Shown: piece by piece, positions 22,298 through 33,552 of the stretch | Position numbering within the stretch: position 1 is the stretch's first letter | Layout of the letters: each line of letters starts with the position of its first letter | NCBI GenBank assembly: GCA_007115705.1 | Contig: QXEO01000152.1 | Coordinates: forward strand, 1,143,496 to 1,207,495 | DNA from: Dactylis glomerata | Lineage: Eukaryota; Streptophyta; Magnoliopsida; Poales; Poaceae | DNA length: 64,000 nt | Direction of reading: 5' to 3' | Position numbers and translations under genes: made by a program | The notes under the pieces: generated by a model | What the model saw: only the letters and a program-made list of their open reading frames with translations | Told to the model about the DNA's origin: nothing | Database searches by the model: none

Positions 22298-25200
22298 GAA
22301 AGCGAGCTCATCAGCTTCCTCCGTGAGAATCGGGATATCTTTGCATGGTCTACTTCAGACCTGCAAGGTGTGCCGAGGGAGCTGGCTGAGCACGCATTGC
22401 ATGTAAGACCGGATGCTAAGCCGGTGAAGTAGCCGCTCCGGCGGAATGCAGGTGATAGAAGGAAAGCCATTTGGGACGAAGTGGCTAGGCTCCTAGCCTC
22501 CGGCTTTATCAAAGAAGTGCTTCATCCAGATTGGGTGTCTAATCCGGTTTTGGTGGAAAAGAAGAAGGATGAGCCCGCCATAGTGAAAGTATGGCGGATG
22601 TGTGTCAATTACACCAACTTGAACAAGGCATGTCCTAAGGATCCATTCCCGCTACCTCGGATCGATAAAGTGATTGATTCCATGGCCAGATGTGAACTGT
22701 TATCATTCGTAGATGCTTATTCTGGTTTCCACCAGATCCCCTTGTATGAGCCGGATCAAATAAAGACATCCTTTATTACCCCGTACGGGGCTTATTGCTA
22801 TCTCACTATGCCGTTCGGTTTAAGAAATGCCGGCGCAACTTACCAAAGGTGTATGCAAAAATGTTTGCACGATCAAATAGATAAAAATGTGCAAGTATAT
22901 GTCGACGACGTCGTCATAAAGACCAAGGAGAGTAAAACTCTCATAGATGACCTTCGGGAAACCTTTGCAAACCTGAGGAGGTTCCGGATGAAGTTAAATC
23001 CGGCTAAATGTACATTCGGTGTGCCGGCGGGCAAGTTGCTCGGTTTCCTTGTTTCCAGCGGGGGTATTGAGGTGAATCCCGGCAAGATTCGGGCCATCGA
23101 GAGAATGAAGCCACCAACGGATTTGAAGGAGGTACAGAAGTTCACGGGATGCCTGGCATCCCTGAGCCGTTTCATAAGCCGGCTGGGAGAGAAAGCTTTG
23201 CCGTTATATCAATTGATGAAGAAGTCCGACACATTTGTCTGGACACCGCAAGCAGATGCGGCTTTCAAGGAATTGAAACAGATGTTGTCAACAGCGCCGG
23301 TGTTGGCATCTCCGATGCCCAGGGAACCAATGTTGCTCTATATAGCGGCAACTAACAGAGTTGTCAGTACAGTGGTGGTAGTAGAGCGTGAGGAAGGAGG
23401 CAAAACCGTGCAGCGGCCGGTATATTATTTGAGTGAAGTCATCTCCACCTCGAAGCAAAACTACCCCCATTATCAGAAGATGACGTATGGTGTTTATATG
23501 GCGGCCAAAAAGCTCAAGCATTACTTCCAGGAGCACCCAATCCGGGTAGTGGCCGAGGCCCCTATCTCGGAAATCATAGGCAACAAAGATGCCAGTGGCA
23601 GGATAGCCAAGTGGGCAATAGAGTTGTCACCATATACACCTCAGTATGATAAGAGGGATACAATCAAGTCCCAGGTATTGGCTGATTTCTTCATTGATTG
23701 GGCCGAGATACAATATGAGCCGCCATTGCCAGATGCAAATTATTGGAGGATGCATTTCGACGGTTCCAAGACAATACATGGCCTGGGTGCCAGCATAGTT
23801 CTCAGTTCACCCAAGAATGACCAATTGAGATATGTTCTGCAGATTCATTTTGCAGCATCAAACAATGTGGCGGAATATGAGGCACTTGTGCATGGCCTGA
23901 AGGTGTCTAAGGACATAGGCATTCGCCGGATTATGTGTTTCGGTGATTCCGATTTAGTGATTCAGCAGTGTTCCGGCATATGGGATGCGCATGATGCAAA
24001 CATGGGATCCTACCGTTTCCTGGTGCAGCAGTTGAGCGGTCACTTCGAAGGATGTGAGTTCCGGCATGTTCTCCGGGCTCAGAACGATGCAGCCGATACA
24101 TTGTCCAACCTAGGATCTTCCAGAGATTCAATCCCGCCCGGCATTTCGTTGGAGCATCTGAGGAAGCCGCCAATCAAGCCCTCACCGGAGTCATCTTCCA
24201 TTTATGTCCCACCAAGTCCAGAGGATGCGGTTCCAATGGAGATAGATGCCGGAGCCAGGTCAGATAACCCGGGGACTGTTTTCTCAGTCCCGGGGACTGG
24301 CCCGACATATGCAGTGAGTGCAGTATTTCGGAGCAGAAATAGGGGCAAGGGTAAAATGTACCGAGAGGTTGTGCCGGTATACCCGGGGACTGCTCCGGCA
24401 TACCCGGGGACTGATCCCTCAGTCCCGGGGACTTCGCAGCCCATAGAGGTCGATTATGTGTCGGCCGAAATGATGGAGATAGATCAGGCAGTGTTCGCTG
24501 TCAGGGAAGTACCCTCATGGGCGCGTCCTATCATGGACTTCTTGGTGGATGGCCAAGTGCCGGCGGGTGAAACCGAGGCGCGCCGGGTTGCGAGGAGATC
24601 CAAAGGATATACCATTATAAACAAGGAAATATACAAAAGAAGTGTCACCGGAGTATTGCAGAGATGTGTCGAATCTGCGGAAGGCTTGGAAATGCTCTGG
24701 GAAATTCATCAGGGGAAGTGTGGTCACCACGCTTCGTCCAGAGCATTAGTGGCGAAGGTATTCCGGCATGGATTCTATTGGCCAACGGCACTGCAAGAAG
24801 CCGAAGACTTGGTCCGGAAATGCAATGGGTGTCAAAGGTATGCCCACCAGATTCATCAGCCGGCGTCTGCCTTGAAGACTATCCCGATAACCTGGCCCTT
24901 TGTTGTTTGGGGCCTGGATATGGTCGGGGCTTTTAAGCCGGCAAGGGGAAAGATGACCCATATCCTGGTCATGGTGGACAAGTTCACCAAATGGATTGAA
25001 GTGAAGCCCATAAGCAAATGTGATGGCCACACAACAGTGAAATTCTTAAAAGATATAATCTTGAGATATGGTGTTCCCCATGGCATCATCACTGACAATG
25101 GGTCGAATTTTGCCCAAGGGCCATTTGCCAGATTTTGCGAGGAGGTGGGAATCCGGCTGGACATTGCATCGGTCACTCACCCTTGTGCCAATGGTCAAGT

Positions 25201-25625
25201 AGAAAGGGCAAATGGACTAGTATTATCTGGCATAAAACCCCGGCTGATAGAGCCACTGGAGAAAACTCCGGGATGTTGGCTAGATGAATTGCCAGCAGTG
25301 CTTTGGATTTTGAGGACAACTCCGAATAGGTCAACAGGCTATACACCATTTTTCCTTGTGTATGGAGCAGAAGCTGTGCTTCCAACAGATGTAATACATG
25401 ATGCACCAAGAGTGGTGCTATATACTGAGGAAGAGGCTAAAGAAGCCAGGGAAAATGATGTTGATCTGCTAGAAGAAGCAAGAGAAATAACACTATCAAG
25501 AACAGCAGTATATCAGCAGAACCTCAGACGCTATCATGCGCAGAAGGTGAATCCAAGGAGATTCCAAGAGGGAGACCTAGTACTCCGGCTAAGGCAAGGC
25601 ACAGAGGGCTGGCATAAGTTAACTC
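22298..25625 (+). pseudogene. Element B pol: RT, RNase H, archaeal-type RNase H, integrase (split by C)
   Basis: After TAG at 22430-22432 the frame is open from 22481. RT: MCVNYTNLNKACPKD, FGLRNAGATYQRCM, catalytic YVDD near 22898. RNase H: YGVYMAAKKLKHYF. Archaeal-type RNase H: HFDGSKT, NNVAEYEA, GDSDLV. A linker near 24260-24440 has five PGT-type repeats. Integrase: HHASSRALVAKVF...CNGCQ zinc domain, then D in GLDMVG, D in ITDNGS and E in NGQVERANG. The C-terminal integrase domain is interrupted in GWHKLT at 25625 by element C and resumes at 34670. Apart from the two upstream stops and this insertion, the frame is well kept, consistent with a recent element. Confidence 0.88.
24262..24435 (+). 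repeat. Five CCCGGGGACT repeats inside B pol
   Basis: CCCGGGGACT occurs five times at uneven spacing between the archaeal-type RNase H and integrase, coding for PGT within a Pro/Val/Thr-rich linker. The repeats are multiples of codons, so the frame is kept. Confidence 0.7.
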
Positions 25626-26737
25626 TGATCTGTTGAGATTATAGGGGGGTTTTTCTAGTCGTCTCCACAGGGATCAACACAAATGAGACTATTTCCTAAT
25701 TTCCAGAAGCTAAGCAGAAAAGTGGGGTTTTTGGTGTTGTAAACAGAAAAGTAACAGGAGGTTTTGAGCAGGGAAGTTTTAACATAACAAGTTCAAGGAT
25801 TTCTTGTTTGTCAGACAAGAAAGCATTGAACAAACTAGCAAATTTTAGACAGGGATATGTTTTTGGAACTAGGTGCAGAGACTAGTCTTACACCTACAGA
25901 TCAAGCAAGTGCAACACAGTTTTCACAGTAGTCTTAGAGTTTACAATGGAGTGTGTCACTCAAACCATAGCAAAGGTCAAAGACAAGTTTCAAACTGCTT
26001 TACAACGCAAGATCAACACAACAGATCACAGAGCATGAGGGAAAGGAAGAGAGATTTGCTGTTTGTCACCGAAGGCTTGCCGTGGCAGAGAAAGTAGAAG
26101 AATTGCTGTCGCGGCAGAGGATGCAGAGGTTGAGGGAGAGCTGGGCCTTCAGATCCTTGGGGCTATGTTCATCCTGTGTTCTTGAGGTTCCTGAGGGAGT
26201 TCTTGGAGTTCTTGGTGGACGCCATGGATCCAGTCTTGTTACAACAGAGGAGAAGAGGGATAAGGGTGGAAAAGTTTTTGTGTTGGACTATGGAGGAGGA
26301 AGGTTTTGGTGGAGTGGTGGATGGATGGAGCGGCTGTGGATGCGAGGTGAGAGATGGAGATATGGTGGGAGTGAACCTGGACCTCTCCTTTTAAAGACTT
26401 TTTGTGGCATTCTTGCTGCGGCGTAGAGGAGTAGTGGGAAGTTGGTGGCGGCAGCGGCTTTTCTGCTTTTGCCGTTTTTCCTGTCTTCTTGTGCCGTACC
26501 AGCCACTTTCTGCCGTGCTTGCTTTTCTTGCTCCTCAAGATGTACTCCTCCATTCCTGGTGGCTTGGTCTTTGGTTTGAATTACTCTGACTTGTAGATTT
26601 AAGTGCCTTGGCGCACTGATCTGTGACAAAGGATCAAATGATGTAAAATGTTGGTGCAACACTAGTAGAAATGAGGTAAAACAGACAAGTTTTATGGTTG
26701 CAAGGTTCAGATATATGTGTAAATCTTAGAGTGATCA
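25626..26737 (-). repeat. 3' LTR of C
   Basis: 1112 bp; read on the minus strand it starts TGATCACTC and ends AACAGATCA. A polypurine tract (GGTCTGGGGGTTT on the minus strand) abuts it at 26738-26750. The small frames inside recur in the other LTR and are not genes. Confidence 0.92.
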
Positions 26738-27823
26738 AAACCCCCAGACCAAAACCTTTGCTTGTCCTCAAGTAAAGAATGGTGCATTGTACCAAACAAA
26801 ATGTAACAGAGCATGATGAGGGACATTGCTGACTCAATGCAGATAAATCTTGCAATTGCCAATTCAAAAACAAGTTTCACAAGAGAATTTGAGTATGTCT
26901 AGATCAAACAACATGGACACATGAGTATAAAGTAATTGACTCTGAAATTGAAAACTCAAGATCCAGTACATAGCCCAATATGTAATGCAAAATTAGTGCT
27001 TCACCTATTACAGTTCCCAGGAACATAATAGGCTAATGCATAGACAAGTTAGTTAGTTAGTAACTTAGCTTGATGGGTCAACTTAGTTAGTGCTTCACAC
27101 ACTACAATCCCAGGATCATAGGTGCTAGTGCTTTGGATATTTACAACAAGTTTTACTTAGCATCATCAGGTTAGTGCTTCACACACCACAATCCAGAGAT
27201 CATGGTTGCTAATGCTAAACTTTTTCCTTCCTGTTAGTATGTTAGTGCTTCACAAATCACAATCCAGAGATCATGTTTGCTAATGCAAAAAATGCAACAG
27301 ATGCAATTGGTTAGGGGCTAAGAAATGGATCATGAACTTCATTCTTAGGGCAATTAACAAATATACTGATGTTTCACAGGTTCTTTGAGTAGAGACATAC
27401 AAAGGTTCTGATTTGAAACTTGGCTTTGAAAATAGGCATTTGCAAGAGTTATAAGCAGATTCAAAGCAAAGTTCTTCATAGCATGCAAAGTGATATTTTC
27501 AGGTTCAAGCAACAAAATTTGATTTGTTTCTTAACAGAGCACTTTCACACAAGATCAAACAATAGTATAGTATATTCTGATTCAGATTTTAACAAATGTG
27601 TGGAAATGGAAAGTGTTCACCTGATGGTTTTCCTGCTTCTCTGCCTTGTCAATCAACAGCAATCTTTCTCCTCATCCAAGTTATCACTGAAACAACAAAA
27701 AGAAACAAACACACAAGGCAAAAACATAAAAAGGTGAAAGGGAAATATATGATACAAGGGATACCAGGTTTCCTCCTGGAAGAGAGCTTGTTTAAAGTCA
27801 CTAGCTTGACTATAGCTTCATCA
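26738..27823 (-). other. C spacer between pol and 3' LTR, with imperfect repeats
   Basis: 1.1 kb without a supported gene; the env-like position of Athila elements is empty. Four imperfect repeats of TTAGTGCTTCACACAC followed by ACAATCC...GATCAT...GCTAATGC lie near 26994, 27090, 27172 and 27244. Confidence 0.65.
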
Positions 27824-30800
27824 TCACTGGTTTGCATGGGTAGAGGATGCATTGGAGCCATCCTCTGGTTCATCATCTTCTTCAACTTGGTTTTCAATCA
27901 AATCTCCAATCCTGTAGTGCTTCAACCGCTGGCCATTTACTTTGAATGTTCCCTCAGCTGAGCTATAAACCTCAAAGGCACCATGGCCGAGGTCTCTCTT
28001 GATCACACAAGGGCCAAACCATCTGGACTTGAACTTTCCAGAGAATAAGTGTAACTTGGAATCATACACCAGCACTGACTGCCCTTCCTTGAATTCCCTT
28101 CTCAGAATGTGGGAGCCATGCCATTTCTTGGTCTTCTCCTTGTAAATCTTTGCACTTTCATAGGAATCATTCCTGAGCTCTTCAAGCTCACACAACTGCA
28201 GTTTCCTCATGTTTCCTGCTTTGCCAATGTCCAAGTTCAGCTTCCTGATTGCCCAATGCGCTCTGTGCTCCAATTCGACTGGCAGATGGCAAGCCTTGCC
28301 ATAGATAATTCTGAAAGGTGACATGCCAATGGGTGTCTTGTATGCTGTCCTGTAAGCCCACAAAGTGTCGGGCAATTTCATTGACCAATCTCCTCTGGTC
28401 TTGGACACAACTTTCTCCAAGATTTGCTTGATTTCCCTGTTTGACAACTCCACTTGGCCATTGGCCTGCGGATGATAAGGAGTTGTCACTCTGTGATTCT
28501 TCACTCCATACTTGGTCAGAAGCTTCTCAAACTGGTCATTGTTGAAGTGAGCACCACCATCACTGATTACAACTCTTGGCACTCCAAATCTTGGGAAAAT
28601 GACAGTCTTGAACATTCTACAAACTGCCTTGGCATCAGCATTAACAGTGGGAATGGCTTCAACCCATTTTGACACATAGTCAACAACAACTAAAATATGC
28701 TTGTAGCCTTGAGAAGATGGCAAGGGTCCAACAAAATCAACTCCCCAAACATCAAACAATTCCACTTCCAAGATTCCTGTTTGGGGCATTTCATTTCTCT
28801 TTGACATCTTTCCTGCTCTTTGACAAGGATCACACTTCATTATGTACTCATGAACATCTCTGAACATACTTGGCCAAAAGAAGCCAGCTTGCAAAATCTT
28901 GGCTTGAGTCTTGAACACTCCAGCATGTCCTCCATACAATCCTGAATGGCATTGGAACATCACATCACTTTTTTCATCAGAGGGAACACACCTTCTCACA
29001 ATGCCATCAGCACAATGTTTGTACAGAAAAGGTTCATCCCAATAGTAACTCTTGACATCATGGAGGAATTTTTTCTTTTGCTGGTAGGAGAGATCTGCTG
29101 GCACAATATCACAAGCTAGGAAGTTCACAAAGTCAGCATACCAAGGTGAAGTGGCACTAACTGCCATGAGCTGTTCTCCTGGCATCAGGTCTTGAATCTC
29201 TCTGTTTTCATCAATGTTGATTCTGGACAAGTGATCAGCAACTGAGTTCTCTGACCCTTTCTTGTCTCTAATTTCTATGTCAAACTCTTGGAGAAGAAGG
29301 ATCCATCTGATGAGCCTTGGTTTAGCATCCTTTTTGCTCACTAAATATCTGATTGCTGCATGGTCTGTGTAGACAATGCACTTGTGTCCAACCAGGTATG
29401 GTCTAAACTTATCAAATGAGAACACAACAGCAAGCAGCTCCTTCTCTGTGGTGGTGTAATTGATCTGAGCATCATCCAAAGTCTTGCTTGCATAATGTAT
29501 AACATGTACAGCTTTGTCTTTCCTCTGGCCAAGGACTGCTCCAACAGCAAAGTCACTTGCATCACACATAAGTTCAAATGGCAGTGTCCAGTCAGGAGGT
29601 TGAACAACAGGGGCTGTGATGAGAGCATCTTTCAATTGGTTGAATGCTTGCAAACAAGTGTCATCAAACACAAACTTCACTTCATGATTCAGGAGATTGG
29701 TGAGTGGCTTGGCAAGATAGGAGAAGTTCTTGATAAACCTCCTGTAGAAGCCAGCATGGCCCAGGAAGCTTTGAATTCCCTTCACATTTTCAGGAGGAGG
29801 TAGCTTGGCAATCACATCTACCTTTGCCTTGTCCACCTCAATTCCTCTAGCAGACACAAGGTGGCCCAACACAATGCCTTCAGAGACAAGGAAGTGACAT
29901 TTTTCCCAGTTCAGAATCAAATTTTGCTCAGAGCATCTGTGAAGGACTAAGGTGAGGTTCTTCAAGCAGGCTTCGAAGTCTTTTCCATACACAGTGAAAT
30001 CATCCATGAAAACTTCCATAATCTTCTCAATGTGATCAGAAAATATGGACATCATGCATCTCTGGAAGGTGCCTGGAGCATTGCAAAGGCCAAATGGTAG
30101 CCTTTTGTAAGCAAAGGTTCCATATGGGCAGGTGAATGTGGTCTTGTCTTGGTCAGAAGGGTGGATTGGAATCTGCAGAAATCCAGAGTAACCATCAAGG
30201 TAGCAGTAGTACTTCTGGCCAGCAAGTCTCTCTAGCATCTGGTCCATGAATGGCAGAGGGAAGTGATCTTTTCTTGTAGCTTTGTTCAATTTTCTGAAGT
30301 CATTCACCATCCTCCATCCTGTAACAGGTCTTGTGGTCATGAGCCTTCCTTCTTCATTTTCAACAACAGTGTAGCCACCTTTCTTGGGCACAATGTGGAT
30401 AGGACTCACCCACTCACTGTCAGAGATGGGGTATATCATTCTAGCCTTTAACAATTTCAGAACTTCCTTCTTTACTACATCTTGCATAGCAGGGTTTAGT
30501 CTCCTCTGTCCTTCTCTTGTTGGCTTGCTGCCTTCTTCTAAGTGGATCCTGTGAGAACACACTTTCTCACTAATGCCAATGATGTCATCAATGGAATATC
30601 CAATGACATTCTTGTACAGCTTCAGAATAGACAGAAGACTTTCTTCTTGCTCACTTGAAAGGGCAGAACTAATAATCACAGGGTGTAACTTTTCCTTCTC
30701 CAAGAATGAGTATTTCAGATGGGAAGGCAATTCTTTGAGCTCCACAACAGAATGGTGAGCTAGATGAGCTGGTTCTCTTGCACTTGACACAGGTACAATT

Positions 30801-31915
30801 TCACAAATTTTCACTTCACAGAGCTGCTGTACATTGGTGGTTTCAGCAGTAACAAAGACTTGAGCTTCAGGCTCTTCTTGCTCAGGTTCTGGCAAAGTTT
30901 CTAGCACACTTCTTTCAACAACATCAATGGAATGGCAATGTTCAGGAACATTGGGTAAGTGAGTGGCATGTTTCATGCTGAATTCAGCTTGCTCTGATCC
31001 AAATTGTAATTTGAGGGTTCCACCTTTGACATCAATGATGGCACCAGCAGTTGCCAAGAATGGCCTGCCTAGAATCATTGATTCAGCATTGTCTTCCATC
31101 TCTAGCACAACAAAGTCCACAGGATATGCAAAGTTGCCAACTTGGACTGGCACATCTTCAAGGACTCCTACTGGTTTTCTCAAGGTTCTATCAGCAAGTT
31201 GAAGTGTCATTGGGGTAGGCTTCAACGTTCCCAGCTGCTGAATCTGGCTTGCAGCAGAGGGTAACACACTCACTGAGGAACCTAAGTCACAAAGGGCTGT
31301 GAAGGTTTTTCTTCCCACTACACAGGGAATGCTGAAACTTCCAGGGTCTTGTAGCTTCTTGGGCATGTGGTTCAAGATCACAGCACTGCAATCTTCTGTC
31401 AAGGCTACTAACTCAGGGCTGTCCAAACTCCTCTTCCTTGTGATCAGATCTTTGAAAAACTTTGCATATAGGGGAATGTGCAACACTGCATCCAAGATGG
31501 GGATGGTGATTTGCACTTCCTTCATGGTCTCAAGGAATTTAGAGTATTGCTTCTCCTCCTTGGTCTTGTCCAATCTCTCTGGAAATGGCACTTTCATCAA
31601 CAAAGGCTTCTCTGTTGGTTCTGTGGCAGAGATCTGTGCCTTGGCAGGGTTTTCTGTCTGGGCAGGCTGTCCTGTTGATTTTTCCTGCCTTGGCAGAACA
31701 ATTTCTGGAGGTGTTTGTTGCTGCACGGTGGGTCTTCTCTGTGGAGCAACATAAGTGACATTTGGTGGGGTTTTGAGTAAGGGTTCAGTGCTCACCCCAC
31801 TCCTAGTGGTGACTGCATCAATAACTTCAGTAGTGGAAAGGGCACCACACTGTTTTGGGTTTTTCTCTGCTTGGGCTGGCAGTTTTCCTTCAGCTTGTTT
31901 TCCAATGTTGTTGGT
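27824..31915 (-). CDS. Element C pol: protease, RT, RNase H, integrase
   Basis: Intact frame, 1323 codons from 31795, open from 31915. Protease near residue 170 (ALCDLGSSVSVLP). RT with GWRMVNDFRKLNKATRKDHF and the catalytic FMDD near residue 595. RNase H (CDASDFAVGAVLG, TTTEKELLAVVFSF, YTDHAA). Integrase HHCC (HAGVFKTQAKIL...CDPCQ), catalytic D in GVDFVG, D in ISDGGAHF and E in NGQVELSNRE. No second RNase H, which is typical of Athila. No ATG begins this frame near gag: it overlaps the end of gag by 26 nt in another register, so expression needs a frameshift, or a base was lost. The LPAQAEKNPKQ and TTRSG motifs just upstream are the usual Athila gag-pol junction, which supports an originally fused frame. 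Confidence 0.88.
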   Translation of the reverse strand, partial: TNNIGKQAEGKLPAQAEKNPKQCGALSTTEVIDAVTTRSGVSTEPLLKTPPNVTYVAPQRRPTVQQQTPPEIVLPRQEKSTGQPAQTENPAKAQISATEPTEKPLLMKVPFPERLDKTKEEKQYSKFLETMKEVQITIPILDAVLHIPLYAKFFKDLITRKRSLDSPELVALTEDCSAVILNHMPKKLQDPGSFSIPCVVGRKTFTALCDLGSSVSVLPSAASQIQQLGTLKPTPMTLQLADRTLRKPVGVLEDVPVQVGNFAYPVDFVVLEMEDNAESMILGRPFLATAGAIIDVKGGTLKLQFGSEQAEFSMKHATHLPNVPEHCHSIDVVERSVLETLPEPEQEEPEAQVFVTAETTNVQQLCEVKICEIVPVSSAREPAHLAHHSVVELKELPSHLKYSFLEKEKLHPVIISSALSSEQEESLLSILKLYKNVIGYSIDDIIGISEKVCSHRIHLEEGSKPTREGQRRLNPAMQDVVKKEVLKLLKARMIYPISDSEWVSPIHIVPKKGGYTVVENEEGRLMTTRPVTGWRMVNDFRKLNKATRKDHFPLPFMDQMLERLAGQKYYCYLDGYSGFLQIPIHPSDQDKTTFTCPYGTFAYKRLPFGLCNAPGTFQRCMMSIFSDHIEKIMEVFMDDFTVYGKDFEACLKNLTLVLHRCSEQNLILNWEKCHFLVSEGIVLGHLVSARGIEVDKAKVDVIAKLPPPENVKGIQSFLGHAGFYRRFIKNFSYLAKPLTNLLNHEVKFVFDDTCLQAFNQLKDALITAPVVQPPDWTLPFELMCDASDFAVGAVLGQRKDKAVHVIHYASKTLDDAQINYTTTEKELLAVVFSFDKFRPYLVGHKCIVYTDHAAIRYLVSKKDAKPRLIRWILLLQEFDIEIRDKKGSENSVADHLSRINIDENREIQDLMPGEQLMAVSATSPWYADFVNFLACDIVPADLSYQQKKKFLHDVKSYYWDEPFLYKHCADGIVRRCVPSDEKSDVMFQCHSGLYGGHAGVFKTQAKILQAGFFWPSMFRDVHEYIMKCDPCQRAGKMSKRNEMPQTGILEVELFDVWGVDFVGPLPSSQGYKHILVVVDYVSKWVEAIPTVNADAKAVCRMFKTVIFPRFGVPRVVISDGGAHFNNDQFEKLLTKYGVKNHRVTTPYHPQANGQVELSNREIKQILEKVVSKTRGDWSMKLPDTLWAYRTAYKTPIGMSPFRIIYGKACHLPVELEHRAHWAIRKLNLDIGKAGNMRKLQLCELEELRNDSYESAKIYKEKTKKWHGSHILRREFKEGQSVLVYDSKLHLFSGKFKSRWFGPCVIKRDLGHGAFEVYSSAEGTFKVNGQRLKHYRIGDLIENQVEEDDEPEDGSNASSTHANQ

Positions 31916-33317
31916 CTAGGATTCCAGCAGTGAGTTGCTGCATAGTCTTGTAGAAAAGTTCAGATTGCATTTTCATAGTTTCTTGCATTCCACTGAACAT
32001 TTCCTTCTGTAGCTTCATCATTTCTCCAAGCTCAGATTGGCTGCTACTGCTGGATGAAGTAGTTTGCTGATGTACTGGGTGGTGTTGTTGTTGTGGGTGT
32101 TGCACTTGACCTTGGGGTCTGAAATTTTGTTGTCCAGGCTGATGGTAACTCTGCTGGGATGCTTGGGCATAGTGCTGCTGCCCTGGTGCTGGGTAACTTT
32201 GCTGATTATTGCTCTTGTAAGAAAGGTTGGGGTGGTTTCTCCAAGAGGGGTTGTAACTTTGGGAATATGGCCCTTGATTCTGGGCATAGTTCACCTCTGA
32301 TATCATGGCTTCAGGAGGTGCAAACAAGGTACATTCCATGAGAGAATGGCCTTCTTTTCCACAAATTGCACAGGCAGAAGTAACTTGGTTGACAGGAACC
32401 AAAGCTTGGCTGTTTCTTTCTGTCATGAGCTGGGCAAGCTGAGTTGTTAAACTCTCCAACTTGGCTTCCAAAGCATTCTGGCCACTTGACTGAATCTGCA
32501 GCTGATTGTTGGGGTGGACAGCTCTTTCATTTGTCCAGGAGAAGTTGTGTGACGCCATGCTCTCAATCAACTTAGTAGCTTCATCAAGGGTCTTGTTCAT
32601 GATTCCACCTCCAGCAGCTGAGTCAACAAATGATCTGGTTTGCTCTGTCAAACCCTTGTAGAAGGTTTGCAAGATGAGCCATTGCTCTTGGCCATGGTTG
32701 GGACACATCCTGATGAGACCTTGGTATCTCTGCCAAGTATCATACAGGCTTTCTCCTTCATATTGCACAAATCTTGTTATCTTGTCTCTGCACTCAGCTG
32801 CTTTGGTTGGAGGGAAATATCTCTCAAAGAAGGCTTGAAGAACATGTTCCCATGTGTCTCTGCAGTGAATAGAAAGAGAGTGGAACCAAACTTTTGCAAG
32901 TCCAGACAGTGAGAAGGGAAACAATTGCATCCTGATGGCTTCAGGAGGAACACCATTGTGCTTCAAAGTGTTGCAGTACTCCAGAAAGTTTCTGATATGC
33001 TCATGGGGGCTCTCCAAAGCAGAACCTTTGAAGGGATTATGTTGCACCATATTGATCAGAGCTGGCTTGATTTCCCAGTTGTTTGCTTGTATTGCAGGCA
33101 TAATCACATCTGCATTGTTGATCTGGTCCTTGGGAATCCACAAATCTCTCAACTTCTTATCACCCATGCTGAAATCTGAGGATGACGATTCCAAATCTGA
33201 GACAGAGGTTTCCAAATCTTCAGCAGAAACTTCAGAAGCTGCTCTCTTTCTTGCAAACAAAGTCCTCTCTGGCTCAGGATCAAATGGGGCTAGTGGAGAA
33301 TCTTCAGAGGACTGCAT
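31890..33317 (-). CDS. Element C gag
   Basis: I start it at the first ATG of the frame, 33317, giving 475 codons to TGA at 31890-31892. An acidic N terminus is followed by the Athila-type gag domain (residues about 85-270: NPFKGSALESPHEHIRNFLE, LFPFSLSGLAKVWF, ERYFPPTKAAECRDKI). One CCHC zinc knuckle (CAICGKEGHSLMEC) lies near residue 315, and then a Gln/Ser/His-rich tail. It forms the RNA-packaging particle. No internal stops. Its last codons overlap the pol frame in a different register. Confidence 0.88.
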   Translation of the reverse strand: MQSSEDSPLAPFDPEPERTLFARKRAASEVSAEDLETSVSDLESSSSDFSMGDKKLRDLWIPKDQINNADVIMPAIQANNWEIKPALINMVQHNPFKGSALESPHEHIRNFLEYCNTLKHNGVPPEAIRMQLFPFSLSGLAKVWFHSLSIHCRDTWEHVLQAFFERYFPPTKAAECRDKITRFVQYEGESLYDTWQRYQGLIRMCPNHGQEQWLILQTFYKGLTEQTRSFVDSAAGGGIMNKTLDEATKLIESMASHNFSWTNERAVHPNNQLQIQSSGQNALEAKLESLTTQLAQLMTERNSQALVPVNQVTSACAICGKEGHSLMECTLFAPPEAMISEVNYAQNQGPYSQSYNPSWRNHPNLSYKSNNQQSYPAPGQQHYAQASQQSYHQPGQQNFRPQGQVQHPQQQHHPVHQQTTSSSSSSQSELGEMMKLQKEMFSGMQETMKMQSELFYKTMQQLTAGILDQQHWKTS

Positions 33318-33530
33318 CAACTGAATTCCCACGGAGATTAGATGAAATCATTGTTCTACACACAATTACAGACAAGAACTTGATCAAGGGTTAGTGAACT
33401 AAATCCCCTAATAAAAGTTCTAAGCTTGATCACAGACAAGTCATTAAAACAGACAATCAAAGATTGCAAATTGGAACAAGTATTTACACAGCTTAGTCTA
33501 CTGTAATCTAAGGAAACAATCAAAAGTTGA

Positions 33531-33549
33531 TCCCCGGCAACGGCGCCAA
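33531..33549 (-). promoter_or_regulatory. Primer-binding site of C (tRNA-Asp type)
   Basis: The minus strand reads TTGGCGCCGTTGCCGGGGA just after the LTR. This is the tRNA-Asp-complementary site used by Athila elements. The same type occurs in E and F. Confidence 0.75.
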
Positions 33550-33552
33550 TTT

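Noticed and set aside
26082..26589. Overlapping 60-120-codon frames inside the C LTRs (also 34009-34516)
   Set aside because: They are the same LTR sequence at both ends of element C, on both strands, with no domain. They are by-products of the LTR.
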